Source: Physcia stellaris
Lineage: Eukaryota; Ascomycota; Lecanoromycetes; Caliciales; Physciaceae
Length of the DNA stretch: 20,813 nucleotides
Direction of reading: 5' to 3'
Assembly: GCA_018902385.1 (NCBI GenBank)
Contig: JABSSW010000126.1
Span: 1 to 20,813, forward strand
Numbering within the stretch: position 1 is the first letter of the stretch; each line of letters opens with the position of its first letter. Made by a program: the position numbers and the translations under genes. Shown piece after piece: positions 8,092 to 18,689 of the stretch. Under the pieces are notes generated by a model. That model did not search any database, was not told where the DNA came from, and saw only the letters and a list, made by a program, of their open reading frames with translations.

Positions 8092-8699
8092 ATTTTAATA
8101 TATTTTTTTGACGAATCGTTTCGCATTATATCGATTTAAAAATTTTCACGATTAATATAAATTGTAATTAATCAATTTTTTTCAAAAACGTTGATTGTTT
8201 TTTTGTTGATTGTTTCGAATTTTTATTTTTGAATTTACACGTAATCACATCGACGTTTTTCGTGTTTTTGTTAATTAAAAATCGTTCGATATATATAAAT
8301 TTTTAAACAATTCATGTCATAATCGATAATATTTAATTTAAATTATGTTGTCAAATTTTCATGCATTTGAATTGAATAATGTTTTATTCACGAAATTTTT
8401 TTTTGTAATTGATTTTTGACACGATTCGAAACAATATTTTTTATTTTTTTTTAAAAATAAACAAAGTTAAATTTTTTAATAAATATGAAATTTGAATTTG
8501 AATCGTTGTTGTGAACGTATAATATCAATTTCGTAAATTATATTTTAATCGTTGAATGATTTATTGTTTTCTTTTATCAATTATTTATTTTAATTGTTTC
8601 ATGTTTTTGCATTTCGTGATTTTTGTTTGTTGTTTATTTTTCGAATTATTTATTAAATCGATATTTTAAATTTCAATATAATCGTTTGTACAATTTTAT
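8092..8699. other. AT-rich gene-free stretch
   Basis: About 600 bp between the LTR of A and the C-terminal end of the Plavaka remnant, with the same saturated base pattern. It may include the transposon's downstream end. No terminal inverted repeat or ORF with recognisable motifs was found. Confidence 0.5.
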
Positions 8700-10263
8700 T
8701 TTTACAAATAATAATTATCGACAATCAAAACGTTTGTTCGACGCGTATTGTTTTGTAACATTTGATTTTCATAATTTTTTCGTTTGTTGATTAATTTTTA
8801 CAAACTTTTCAAATAATTCGAATGAATCGTTTTTTCAATTTCGATATTAAAATTTGTCACAATATCGTATTTTCGAATAAAATGTGAATAATAAATCAAA
8901 TTATGCATTTTGAAAATATTGAAAAATCGTTTTTTTTTTGAAAAAAACGCAATGTTTTTTTGACAATATTAAAAATATTCAAATAATATTGTATGTAATT
9001 CATGATTGTTTCGATATACGAATAATAATAAATTATTATTGTTATATTGATTATTATTTTAATGCAAAACAACATTTCGAATTGTATTTTTTTCAAATAA
9101 AAAATCATGACAAATATCATTTGACGTATATTGTTTTTAAATTTTTTTGTTATTTTTTTGTATTATTATACGTTTTTCAAATAATAAAAATTTTTGTATA
9201 ATAAAATACGCGTTCATGTTTGATTCAATTGTTTCGTTATTTCGATATGAATTCAAATCAATTTTTTTTGTATTGTTTTTTTTTGAAAATTTTCGTCATA
9301 ACGTTTGAAATTTGAAATATTCAATTTTTTACGTACAAATCAATCATTTTTTTTATTATTTGATGTAAAAAATTTGAAAACATTTTTTAATACACATTAA
9401 ACAAATAATGTTTTCAAACAAAATTATTGATCGATTTGATATATTCGTGTCGATTTTAATCATTTTTTTATTTTTTTATTGTTGTTTTTTGATTTGATTT
9501 TTGTTAATTTGATAATTACGCATAAATCAATGTTCGTGTAAATACAAATTTTCAAATTTTTTATTTGACGTTATACAAATCGAATAATGAAATTTGTTTT
9601 TGACATTTGTAATTAATGTTTGTTCGAAATAATCAATCGATATATTCATTAAAATCGAATAATATTTTTTAAATTCGTTGTTTGCGTATCGTATCGAAAT
9701 TTCAAAAATCGTATATCGTTTCAATGTTGATACAATAACAAAAATTAATTTATCAATTTTTTCGCAAAAAATTGTTAATTTACGACTTAATATGATTTTT
9801 ATACATTTATAATAAAATTTCGATTTTATACTGTTTTCGTCAATCGATATCGAAATTAAATTCAATAAAATAACGTTTAATCAAAAACGTTATTTTATAA
9901 TCGTATCGTTCAAATTCGTTATAATTATATATATTGATTATAATTGTGATACGTCATTTATAACGTTCAATTTAAATTAATTATTTAACAATTTGATTGA
10001 TATTATTATTATTTTAACAAATAATTTTTTTGTACGCGTTATCATCAATTTGTTATATGTATTTTTGTTTATATTCGAATAGCGTCGTTTGTTATGTGTG
10101 TTTCGTTCGACGTTGTAATTTCGTATTTACGAATAAACGCGTACATTAAATTGTTCGTAAAAAATTTGTGTTTTATGAAAAATTTCAATATTTTAATACA
10201 ATCGCGATAATACAACGAATAACGATTGACGAAAACATTTTCAATTTTTGATTTCACGATCAT
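8700..10263 (-). pseudogene. Plavaka-like DNA transposase remnant
   Basis: Plavaka transposases are large fungal cut-and-paste enzymes related to the CACTA/KDZ group. In order on the minus strand I read LYYRDCIKILKFF and NNLMYA (about 10.2 kb; families have YYRDxxxxxxxLxxxxxFxxxLxYAPE); RI-stop-TKIHITN followed by three consecutive stops (10039-10047), exactly where the family has RIYxEMHTGDWWW; SIYIIITNLN (about 9.93 kb; family YPVYLTIGNL); YYSILMNISIDYFEQTLIT (about 9.65 kb; family CYPILxxxxxDYxEQVLIT); LHEH-stop-FMRNYQINKNQI (about 9.5 kb; family WPxRTHxxTQxQI); and near 8.8 kb NKRKNYENQML. Several stops and frame changes make it dead. Family call is good; ends are approximate and the N-terminus may extend to 10713. 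Confidence 0.75.
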
Positions 10264-10713
10264 TTTTTTTATTTATTCATTGTTTTGAATATTTTTGTTC
10301 AATATATTTAACATATTTCATCAATTGTTATTATTTTTTAATTGTACGTGTTTTTACATAAATTTCAATTTTTTGTCGATACAAAATTGATTTATCGTTT
10401 TTTTAATGTATTTGTTGTTGTTAAATTATTTAACAAACGCATATACGCACGATAATTTAAAAAAATCATATAATTTGTTTTCGATTGTTGAATTTTTGTT
10501 TTTTGAACTATAATCAATTTTTAACGATGTTTTTATTTTGATATCGATTACATTTTTATAAATTATGATTTTGACAAGTTTGTTCGTGAATTTTTTCAAA
10601 AAAATTTCGTGCAAAATTTCAGAATTAGATTTAAATTTGATAAAATTACGAAAATCGATATTTCGCAATTGTTTTGCGATTTTAACGATTTCGTCTTTTG
10701 ATAACATTTGCAT
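10264..10713 (-). pseudogene. Possible N-terminal part of the Plavaka-like transposase
   Basis: An open minus-strand stretch (10713-10426, 95 residues) lies directly upstream of the transposase blocks in the same orientation. I recognise no motif in it: it is basic and Lys/Asn-rich, as any reading of this AT-rich DNA tends to be. Some ApG/CpT dinucleotides survive (for example near 10505, 10577 and 10621), so it is a little less mutated than its neighbours. Membership in the transposon is inferred from position. Confidence 0.35.
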
Positions 10714-10837
10714 TCAATAAATAAAACATATAAACAAAAATTCGTTTTGAAATTCGAAATGAATTTTATTCAAATAATCAATAATATTGAAAATCGATCG
10801 AATGCGTATTGAATTATAATCGAAATCGTATCGAAAC

Positions 10838-11277
10838 GTTGCAAACATTTGAAAAAATGAAATTTTTAAAAACGAAACGTTTAACGATGTAATTTTGAAA
10901 ATTTCAAAATTATTGCGATAACGAATCGATTTTAACGATTTTTGAAACGTTAAAATACGTTCATTTAATTTTACAATTTTGAATATTAAAATGAAAATCA
11001 TATGTGATTGACGATTGATGTGCAAATTGCAAAACAATTGTACGAACGACGAAAAAATGAACGAAATTTTTTCGCAATCATTTCAATTGCGATTTGACAC
11101 ACATTTGACAATCATGAAATTTTCGAAATTTCAAAACTATTGCGATAATGAGCGAATTTTTGTTATTTTTGCAATTTTGAAATGCGTTTATGTTGTTTTA
11201 CAACTTTGATTAAATAAATGAAAATTATATGTGATTATTGATTGATGTGCAAATTGCGAAACAATTGTACAATGCGA
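10838..11277. repeat. About 227-bp imperfect tandem duplication
   Basis: TATTGCGATA at 10911 recurs at 11138, and ATGTGATT...GATGTGCAAATTGC at 11002 recurs at 11229, both with an offset of 227 bp. ACATTT at 10845 recurs at 11101 with an offset of 256, explained by a 29-bp indel. Both copies read similarly on the minus strand (FCNLHINRQSHMIFI against FRNLHINQ-stop-SHIIFI). The copies have diverged. It lies upstream of the Plavaka remnant and may belong to it. Confidence 0.75.
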
Positions 11278-12384
11278 AAATTGTTTTGATGTTCATTTTT
11301 AAATTTTTTCTTTGAAAATTTTTTTCAATTGATGAAAATTATCGAATTTAAAAATACGATTTCAATATTGATCAAAATTTTTCGCGATCGATCATTCGCG
11401 TTAACGAATTTACAGAATATTTTATTATAAAAAGATTTTATAATCGAATTTTCGACAAATTTTTTGTTTTTTTTTGATAAAATTGTCAAAATTTATATCG
11501 TTAATTATTGATTCGATATTGTTTTTGTCGAAATGATAATATAAATTCAAAATTTTCAAACATAATTTTTTTGTTTGTTTATTTATTTTGATAACTTTTT
11601 TTTACGAAAATATAATTTTATAAATGTATATTTTTTATCGTTTCGATAAAAATTTACGATTACGATCAAATAATGTTTAATATTTACGCGAATAAATTAA
11701 AAAAACGCGATTGTTTTTATTAATATACGAACAATATCGATAATATCATATTTTCATTTGTTGATTTTAAAACGAAATATTTAAAAAAAATTTCGAAAAT
11801 TTATCGTGTTTTTCGTTGTGAAAATTTCGATAAAAACGAAAACGAAAAAAATGAAAAATTTGAAAAACGAAAATTTGACATTTAATTGAAATCAATTGTT
11901 CGATAATAAACGATAATTGAAATAACGATAATTGAAAATTCAAATTTCGATACAAACGTTCGTATTTTGTTTCAAATCGATAAAAATTAATTTCGATTTC
12001 GTTTTTAAAACGTTTGTTTGTTCATTTGTTTTCAAACAAAAATTTTGAAATATATTCACGTATCAAAAAAATTATCGATTGTCGTTTTGATATTATGTCG
12101 CAATATATACAAATTACGCATATAATCAAAAATAATTCGTAATTTTAACATGTGTTAAAACATTAAATTTCGCATTAATTTAATTAATTGTTATGTCATG
12201 TCAAAATCGTCAAACACGTTAATTTGATCGAGTCTAGCGTCTTGATCGATAAAATATAACATTTCAAAAAAGAATTTTTACGTTTTTTTTCGTTTTCACG
12301 ATTCAATTTTATCATTATTCACAATGTTATCACGATGATTTGATCATCGTTTCGTAAACATTCGTTTGTTTCACAATAATCGAT
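11278..12384. other. AT-rich gene-free stretch, probably containing the 5' LTR and leader of element B
   Basis: About 1.1 kb without a recognisable gene. By position the 5' LTR and leader of plus-strand element B should be here, but I found no convincing direct repeat between this stretch and 17.6-18.7 kb. GAGTCTAGCGTCTTG at 12229-12243 is a small island with several ApG/CpT dinucleotides in otherwise depleted sequence. Confidence 0.5.
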
Positions 12385-13502
12385 TTGATCAAATCAATCG
12401 TATATTTTTTTACAATTTTGAATCGTTTAAATTTTCGTGAACGATTGTTCGATCAAATGACTTCATTTAAAATTTCGAAAACATTTGTTGTCGTCGCGTT
12501 CGTGATTCGAAACAATATCGTTATTTCGTTTCAACAATTATCATTCGATAACACGATCGTGAAATCGTTTCAATTTGAAATCGATCAACGAAACGAATTG
12601 ATTTCAATTCATGAAAATTCATCAAACGACGAACGTATTGTTATTGCTTTTCGCGTGTCGTTTCGACGTGTTATTGTCGTTTCAACGAACGTCGACGATT
12701 TCGAATTCGATAATCAAATTGATTACGCACAATTGCGAACAATTCAAACGATAATTGAAAAAAAAACGAAAAATAAACGTGAATATAAATTGTTTTTGAA
12801 AAAAATCAAACGTTTCGATTCAACGTCGTTTCGAAAAAACGAAATTAATTCAATTTGCGTTGTTGAAAAAAAACGAAAACGTTCACAAACGTTTTTCAAT
12901 AACGAAAACGACAATGACAATGACGACAACGAAAAATTTCGTAATAAATTTATTTCGAAACGTTCGCGTTTTCGACGAATCATCGAATTCAAATTCAAAA
13001 ATTTATTCATTTATAACGTCAAAAATATTAGAAAATTTCAATCGTAAATTCGAAACGTCGTGTGAATTTTCGAAACAAATTTTAATTATTTTTTCAAACG
13101 TCGTATCAAAATCGTTTGAACGTAACAATTTTTTGATACGATTTCAATCGAATTATGAAAATCGCATCAAAAAATCAATCAACATCGAAAAAAATTGATG
13201 ATGACGTGATCGTATTTTTCGAAATTTTTTCATAACGATGTCGAATTTTTTGAAATTCGTCGTTTTAATGTGAATTAAAAATACAATAATATCAAACAAA
13301 AAAAAACGATAAATGAATTCGCAACGCATTTCGAATCGTTAAAAACAAAATTGAACGTTATCGAAAATATTAAACGAAACAAATTTTTTTATGATTTGAA
13401 CGATATTTTACGAAAAATTATCACATTCGATGCAATTTCGTTGACGATTCGTCAAAAAATTTTGATTAAAATTGTCAATACGAAACGATCGTCATTTTAT
13501 TA
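12385..13502 (+). pseudogene. Element B gag remnant
   Basis: The first 220-codon open stretch (12385-13047) has a coil-like KKTKNKREYKLFLKKIKRF segment, an acidic NDNDNDDNE linker, and ends IYNVKNIRKFQS. This matches the YKGKNIRELQEF motif that opens the capsid domain in many fungal chromovirus Gags. The capsid core follows in other frames. From 13198 to 13501 one frame with only two internal stops reads FATHFESLKTKLNVIENIKR and then FFYDLNDILRKIITFDAISL, typical of this Gag family. The first start is uncertain, since the reading opens at a non-ATG codon (ATC). Gag would build the particle; here it is broken. Confidence 0.75.
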
Positions 13503-13659
13503 AAAATTTTCAAAACGTTTTCGATTTTCGCAAATTTTTTCGTTCGAAAATCGTGAACGTCAAAAAAACAAAAATTTCGTTAAAAATAATTTTTTTGCGC
13601 AATTTGATAAAACGAAAAATCAATTTGATAAAAACAAAAAAACGATGTCGATTCGTCGA

Positions 13660-13730
13660 CGAAAAAAAATCGAAATTGTTACAATTGCGATAAATCGAAA
13701 TATAAAAAACAAATTGTTTTTATTCAAAAA
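13660..13730 (+). pseudogene. Element B Gag zinc-knuckle remnant
   Basis: A plus-strand frame reads CYNCDKSKYKKQ, aligned with the CCHC knuckle CYNCGKxGHxxxxC that binds retroelement RNA. Both N-terminal cysteines survive, Gly is now Asp, the His position reads Tyr, and the last Cys is reached only after a one-base frame change. It sits between capsid and protease as expected. Confidence 0.6.
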
Positions 13731-13864
13731 AAAAACAATCGTCGACGTCAATGCGATTCGCAAAAATAAAAACAAAATATTTTCAAAATTTATCGAAATC
13801 AAAAACGATTCGAAAAATTGAAAAAATTTATTGCGATAATCGTCGTTGTCGTAACGAATTTATA

Positions 13865-14180
13865 TAAAATTCAATCAAATAACATATTTATTCGCGTTAA
13901 CATCAATATTTTTGAAAAATAACAATCGCAAATGAATTTTATGAATTCGATCGTTAACATAAATTGTATTTCGAAATCGTTAACGAAAAAATAAAATTTG
14001 CAAAATATCGACGAAACGTTTATGAAAATAAATAATTTCGATATCGAAAACAAATTTTTCATTAATACGTATCAAATGAAAATGAATGTTCGTGATAACA
14101 AAAATAATTTTTTCATTTCGATACAAAAATTTTATTCGTTTCAAAATTTGATGTATTTTTTGATAATAAATTTTTCATGA
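13865..14180 (+). pseudogene. Element B aspartic protease remnant
   Basis: One plus-strand frame from about 13870 to 14179 reads FMNSIVNINCISKSL where the family has ALVDSG..xNFISxxLA. The catalytic Asp is Asn and the Gly is not recognisable. It continues NIDETFMKINNFD, YQMKMNVRDN and FYSFQNLMYFLIINFS, the last matching the (M)YxLIIGxPWL end of fungal chromovirus proteases. Two in-frame TAA codons lie before the second half. Position between knuckle and RT supports the call. Confidence 0.65.
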
Positions 14181-14282
14181 ATAATGAAAAACAATTTACA
14201 CGTATATTGATTCACGATGACGTGACGTTACACAATCAAAAAAAATCGATTAAAATTAAATATTTTCGAAAATTTCACGACG

Positions 14283-15100
14283 ATGTTGAACGATAATATC
14301 ATTTCAATATACGTGTTGATATACATTATACGAAAAAACAACAAAACGTTAATCGAAATTTCGAACGAATTGCAAACATTTGAAAATATGTTTTTTTTTA
14401 AATCGACGATCACGTTTTTTTCGCACGATAAACACGATCATGTTATTGATTTAATGTTGAACAAATTTTCGTTTTTCGAATTTTTGTACAATATGTTTCA
14501 AAAAAAATTAAAAATTTTTCAAAAATACATTCGCGAAAATTTTGCGTTAAATCGTATTAAATATTCGATTGTCGATATTGATACGTCGATATTGTTTATT
14601 TTCAAAAAAAATGAAAATTTAAAATTTTGCGTGAATTACAAAAATTTGAATACGATTATAATCAAAAACAAAATTTCATTATCGTTGATTGACGAAACAT
14701 TAAATCGTTTGATAAACGTCGCATATTTTATCAAATTAAATTTGAAAAACGAATATTATCGTATAAAAATTAAAACAAATGACGAATAAAAAATCGTATT
14801 CAAAACACGATACGATTTTTTCGAATACGTCGTGATGTTTTTTGATTTTGTCAATACGTCGACGATTTTTCAATTTTTCATGAACAAAATGTTTGCAAAA
14901 TTGATAAACAAATTATATGTATTGTTTTTAAACGAATTTTGATTTATTTTCGAACGAAAAAAACATTGAATTACGTGAAAACGATGTTTAAACGTTTTCG
15001 AAAATTCAATTTTTTCGTCAATTTAATCAAATGTCGATTTATGTAAAAATTTATTCAATTTTTAAAATATATCATCAATAACAAAAAAATAATCATGAAC
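14283..15100 (+). pseudogene. Element B reverse transcriptase remnant
   Basis: The stretch 14283-14789 contains LKFCVNYKNLN, then SLIDETLNRL, then FIKLNLKNEYYRIKI, matching the RT core (LRFCVDYRxLN, PLIxExLxRL, FTKLDLxxAYxxIRI). After a TAA where the family has Trp (EWKT), the same frame gives RYDFFEYVVMFFDFVN (family RYGxFEYxVMPFGLxN) and the catalytic box region FLNEF at 14925-14939, where YLDD is expected; both catalytic Asp are gone. Downstream thumb sequence is hard to read. Without its nested neighbours this is a fairly continuous, single-frame fossil. Confidence 0.85.
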
Positions 15101-15770
15101 ATAAAAAAAATAAATTTGATCAAATTATGATCGATTTTTAACAATTTCAAAAAATTGCAAATTTTTTTGAAATTCGCAAATTTTTATCGAAAATTCATCG
15201 TAAAATACGCGAAAATGTCGCGTTCATTTTTCGAATTATTGAAAAATAACAAAAACGAAAAACAAATCGACGAATTCATTTGAAACGACGAAACAATGAA
15301 AATTTTCAAAAAATTTATTCGCATGTTCATCGAAACGTTTATGTTAATATATTTCGATTTCAATAATCGAACAATAATAAAAATCGATGTTTTAAAATTC
15401 GTTATCGCAAAAATGATTTCGCAATTGATAAAAAATTTCGATATCGAAAATTAAACGCAATAACATTTCGTCGTTTTTTATTCAAAAAAAATGATATTTG
15501 TCGAAATCAAATATTCAACGCACGATCAAAAATTGTTTGTTATTGTGAAAAATTTCAAACAATGACGTTATTATTTAAAAAATAATCAATTTACGATTAT
15601 CGTAATATCGAATCATAACAATTTGAAATATTTTATGTTTATTACGTTTTTGAACAAACGACAAATCAAATGAATTTTATTGTTAAATGAATATAATTTC
15701 GAAATCAAATACAAAAATAAAAATTTTAATTTGACAAACGAATTATTTCGACGTTCAAATTACGAAAACG
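15101..15770 (+). pseudogene. Element B connection and RNase H remnant
   Basis: Blocks in plus-strand order: FARxxxFIETFMLIYFDFNN, then IIKIDVLKFVIAKMISQL (family IxxxTDASDxAxGAVLSQ), YSTHDQKLFVIVKNFKQ (family YxTHDxELLAIVxAFKxWRHYL), HNNLKYFM (family DHxNLxYFM), and LLNEYNFEIKYKNKNF followed by LTNELFRRSNYE (family LSEYDFxIxYRPGKxNxxADxLSRRPDYE). The order and spacing are those of Ty3 RNase H. Catalytic acidic residues are partly lost and a Trp near 15560 is a stop. Confidence 0.8.
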
Positions 15771-15829
15771 AAAACGAAAATAATAATATTTATTTGTTCA
15801 CATTGCAAAACAAATTTCGAAATATCGCA

Positions 15830-17225
15830 ATTGCGAACATCGCGTTTTCAACGAAATCGAAACAATGCGAAAAAATTTTTGACGAAAAATTTTCAAAAAA
15901 AAATTTTCAAAACGAAATTGTCGCGATATCGCAAACAATGCGTCGAAAAAAAATTGTTAAAACGTGTAACAAAAAAAATTCGTACGAAAATTCATTTCAA
16001 AAATTTTTAACAAAATTAAAAAATTGCAAATGATCGACAATAAATGCGTAAAACGTCGCGCATTTATACAAAACGATAAAAAATTTAAAAATTGAACGTT
16101 AAATTCGAACAATATTTTACGATATTGATATGTTGTATATGTATCAAATAAAACAAATTTAAAAATCGAAATTTTGCGACGTTGTCACGACGATTTTTGC
16201 GAAACATTTCGAAATTGAAAAAATCGTTAATTTTATTCAACGAAAATTTTATTGAATGTACATGCGAAAAAAAACATCGAAAAAATACATCAAAAAATGC
16301 GCGATATGTCAAAAAACAAAAATTCATTATTATTGTTTTTACGAAAAATTGTCGAAATTGTCGATATCGACAAAATCATGAAAAAAAAATTATCATAAAT
16401 ATAATCACAAAATTTTCATTCACAAATAACGCAAAAAAATTTACGATTCGATTATAATAATAATAAATCGATACATCAAAATAACGATTTACGTTTCGAT
16501 CAAATTTATCATGAAAATAAACGAAATATGTGATTTGTTTTTCGACGACGTTTTTTTGAAATATAATTTATCGAAAAACATAATTTTAAATCGTGAATTT
16601 TTGTTACAAACAATTTTTGATCAACATTATGTTATCACGCGAAAATTAAACGCAAATTTAATATCGTTTTTTATTCACAAACAAATAATCAAACAAAAAA
16701 ACAAAATTAAATTTTTAAATATTATTTGCGATGTTTTTGCAATTACAAACAAAACAATTGAATTTCGTTGTTGTTAATAATCGTTTTCGTATACAATTGC
16801 ACAAAACACGCGTTTATTGAATTAATTTCGTTTGAAATTTTTTTCGAATACATTTCAAATTTTAATTTCAAATTCGATTTTGTTCAACAAAACATTTCGA
16901 CGACGAAACAAAAATTTCAAAATTTGTTCGATAAACGAAAAAAATTACAAAAAAATTTGAAATACAATAATGAAACGCAAACAAAATAAATTAACAAAAA
17001 AATATTCGCGAAAACATATAATGTAAAAAACAAAATTATATTGTCAATCAAAAATTTAAAACAAATGCGACGATCAAAAAAAATTGTTCGACAAATACAT
17101 CGAATTTTTTGAAATTGAAAACGTTGTCGACACGCAAATTTATCGTTTAAAATTGTCATTCAAATAACGCATTCATTCAATATTTCACGTGTTTTTATTT
17201 GAAAAATATTATATTAACAAATTCA
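15830..17225 (+). pseudogene. Element B integrase remnant
   Basis: The zinc-binding region reads KHFEIEKIVNFIQRKFY-stop-MYMRK, then KKCAICQKTK with the CxxC intact at 16298-16309; the stop replaces the Trp of YYWPxM. The second catalytic motif reads IILNRE at about 16583-16600 (family IISDRx), so the Asp is lost. The C-terminal half continues as FVYNCTKHAFIELISFEIFF (family FAYNxSxHxSxxxSPFEAxxG). Near 17040-17110, LSIKNLKQMRRSKKI and HRIF match the GPY/F module (LSTKNLKxxRPSKKL, GPF). Several frames are required. Integrase would insert cDNA; this copy cannot. Confidence 0.8.
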
Positions 17226-17257
17226 CAAAATCGTTTGCGAAAATAATTTTGATAAAC

Positions 17258-17380
17258 AATCACGAAAAATGAAAAATAAAAAAAATTTTCGACGTGAAAA
17301 AAAAAATGTTTCGATATTTGATTCGTTGAAAAAAATATTCATCATGTGATAATAAAGAATTAAAAAAAAAATTTGAATAA
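17258..17380 (+). pseudogene. Element B chromodomain remnant
   Basis: Chromodomains on integrase tails bind modified histone H3 and steer integration to heterochromatin. Here the plus strand reads EK-stop-KIKK, then after a one-base slip IFDVKKKMFRYLIR-stop-KKYSSCDN. The family pattern is EWEVExILDxRxxxxxxxYLVRWKGYxxxDDTW. Both stops fall on conserved Trp positions. Placed directly after the GPY/F module, as in other chromoviruses. Confidence 0.75.
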
Positions 17381-18689
17381 CGTCGACGAAACGTTGACGA
17401 CGTTCAAACGAAAACGTGTCGAAATTCAATTGTCATTTTTCGTCAAAAAAAAAAACGATCGTTCAAACGAAATTTTGCGAAATCAAATTTGAAATTCAAA
17501 AAAAACGACGATTTGTAACAAAAAAAACGCAAAATGCGAATTCTTTTACAATAAATTGTTTCACAAATAATAAAATCAATAAAATTTATTTTTTTAATAA
17601 TTGTGTCGTTGCATTGAATATGTACAAATGATTAATAAACATGTTGAAATTATCAATTAATTTTTTCATGCGATGTTTTTTCAATTCGTCGTCGTTTTTG
17701 TGTTAAAAAAATCACAAATCAAAATTTGTGAATTACAATGAATATCGTTTTGAATTTTATTTTCGTTTTTATCGTATTGATTTTTTCGATTGATTACGAT
17801 TTGTTCGATTTTGATAAAAATAATATTCAAAAACGATCATTACGTTTATTCGACGTTATCGTCGTCGAAATTCATAATTTCAATATAAATCGAAATTTGA
17901 TTTTCATTTTTTTTTATTTGAAAAATTAACGAAACGCATAATTGAAAAATTTTCATTGACGCGAAACGAATCGATCATAAAACGTAAAATTTGATTGATA
18001 TCGACGAATCGAAATTTCAAACGCAACAACAAATTTTTAATCGAACGATGTTAATTCGATTTTTTTTTTATGTAAAATGTTGTTGAATTTTCACGATCGT
18101 ATTTTTCAAACGCAATTGCAAATTCGATATCAAATTGTCGCGTTTGTATTTTATTGCAATTGTCAAAATCATTAAATGTTGTTGAATTCGACGAACATAT
18201 TTAAAAAAAATTAACGTGCAAAATTTGCGAATCGACACGCATATAAAACATTTGTCGTCGTAAAACGATCGAAAACATTACGCAAATCAACGCAATCAAT
18301 TAAAAACGTAAAATACATATTTTATGTTCGATATCGTCAGATTTGCGTTTGACGCATTTCATATAACATTTTACACGAAACGTGTTCACAACACGTTTAA
18401 AAAATTACAAAAATTAACACACAAAATCACGAAAACAAATTAAATTTACAATTTTGATTTTGACGTCACGCGAAATCATTACGTGTTTCAATAACAATAA
18501 AAAAAAAAACAATAAATTTATTGTTGACAATTTTGATATTGTACAAATTGTCAACGTCAACAAAACACAATTTAAACGCGAAAAACATTTTTATCAAATT
18601 GTTTCAAAATAATATTGAAAAAAAAAAATAAAAAAATGATCGTAATAAATTTTTGTGTACGCGTCAAAACGTTAATTATGTAAAACGCA
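17381..18689. other. AT-rich gene-free stretch downstream of element B
   Basis: About 1.3 kb that should include B's 3' end and LTR, but no matching upstream repeat was found. A 63-codon open stretch at 17738-17929 has no recognisable motif. Perfect inverted repeats occur at 18378-18398 (9-bp arms AAACGTGTT/AACACGTTT) and 18523-18555 (11-bp arms GTTGACAATTT/AAATTGTCAAC). A-rich runs at 18490-18510 and 18616-18637 could be eroded purine tracts. Confidence 0.5.

Larger units (their letters stand above)
12385..17380 (+). mobile_element. Ty3/gypsy chromovirus B, hypermutated, ends undefined
   Basis: Plus-strand blocks in the order gag, CCHC knuckle, protease, RT, RNase H, integrase, chromodomain. 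This order, with a chromodomain after integrase, is the chromovirus branch of Ty3/gypsy. It differs from element A in Gag type. Coordinates mark the first and last readable coding blocks; the true element must be longer by leader and LTRs. All blocks contain in-frame stops or frame changes, mostly at Trp positions, and CpT/CpC is nearly absent, so the copy is inactive. Confidence 0.85.

Noticed and set aside
17738-17929. Small hydrophobic protein (63 codons, plus)
   Set aside because: The Phe/Ile-rich composition is what random AT-rich DNA encodes. No start context, motif or neighbour supports a gene.
11278-18689. LTRs for element B
   Set aside because: I compared 11.28-12.24 kb with 17.64-18.69 kb by eye and found only short AT-rich similarities (for example GTCAAA...CGTTAATT). 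Not enough to call a repeat.
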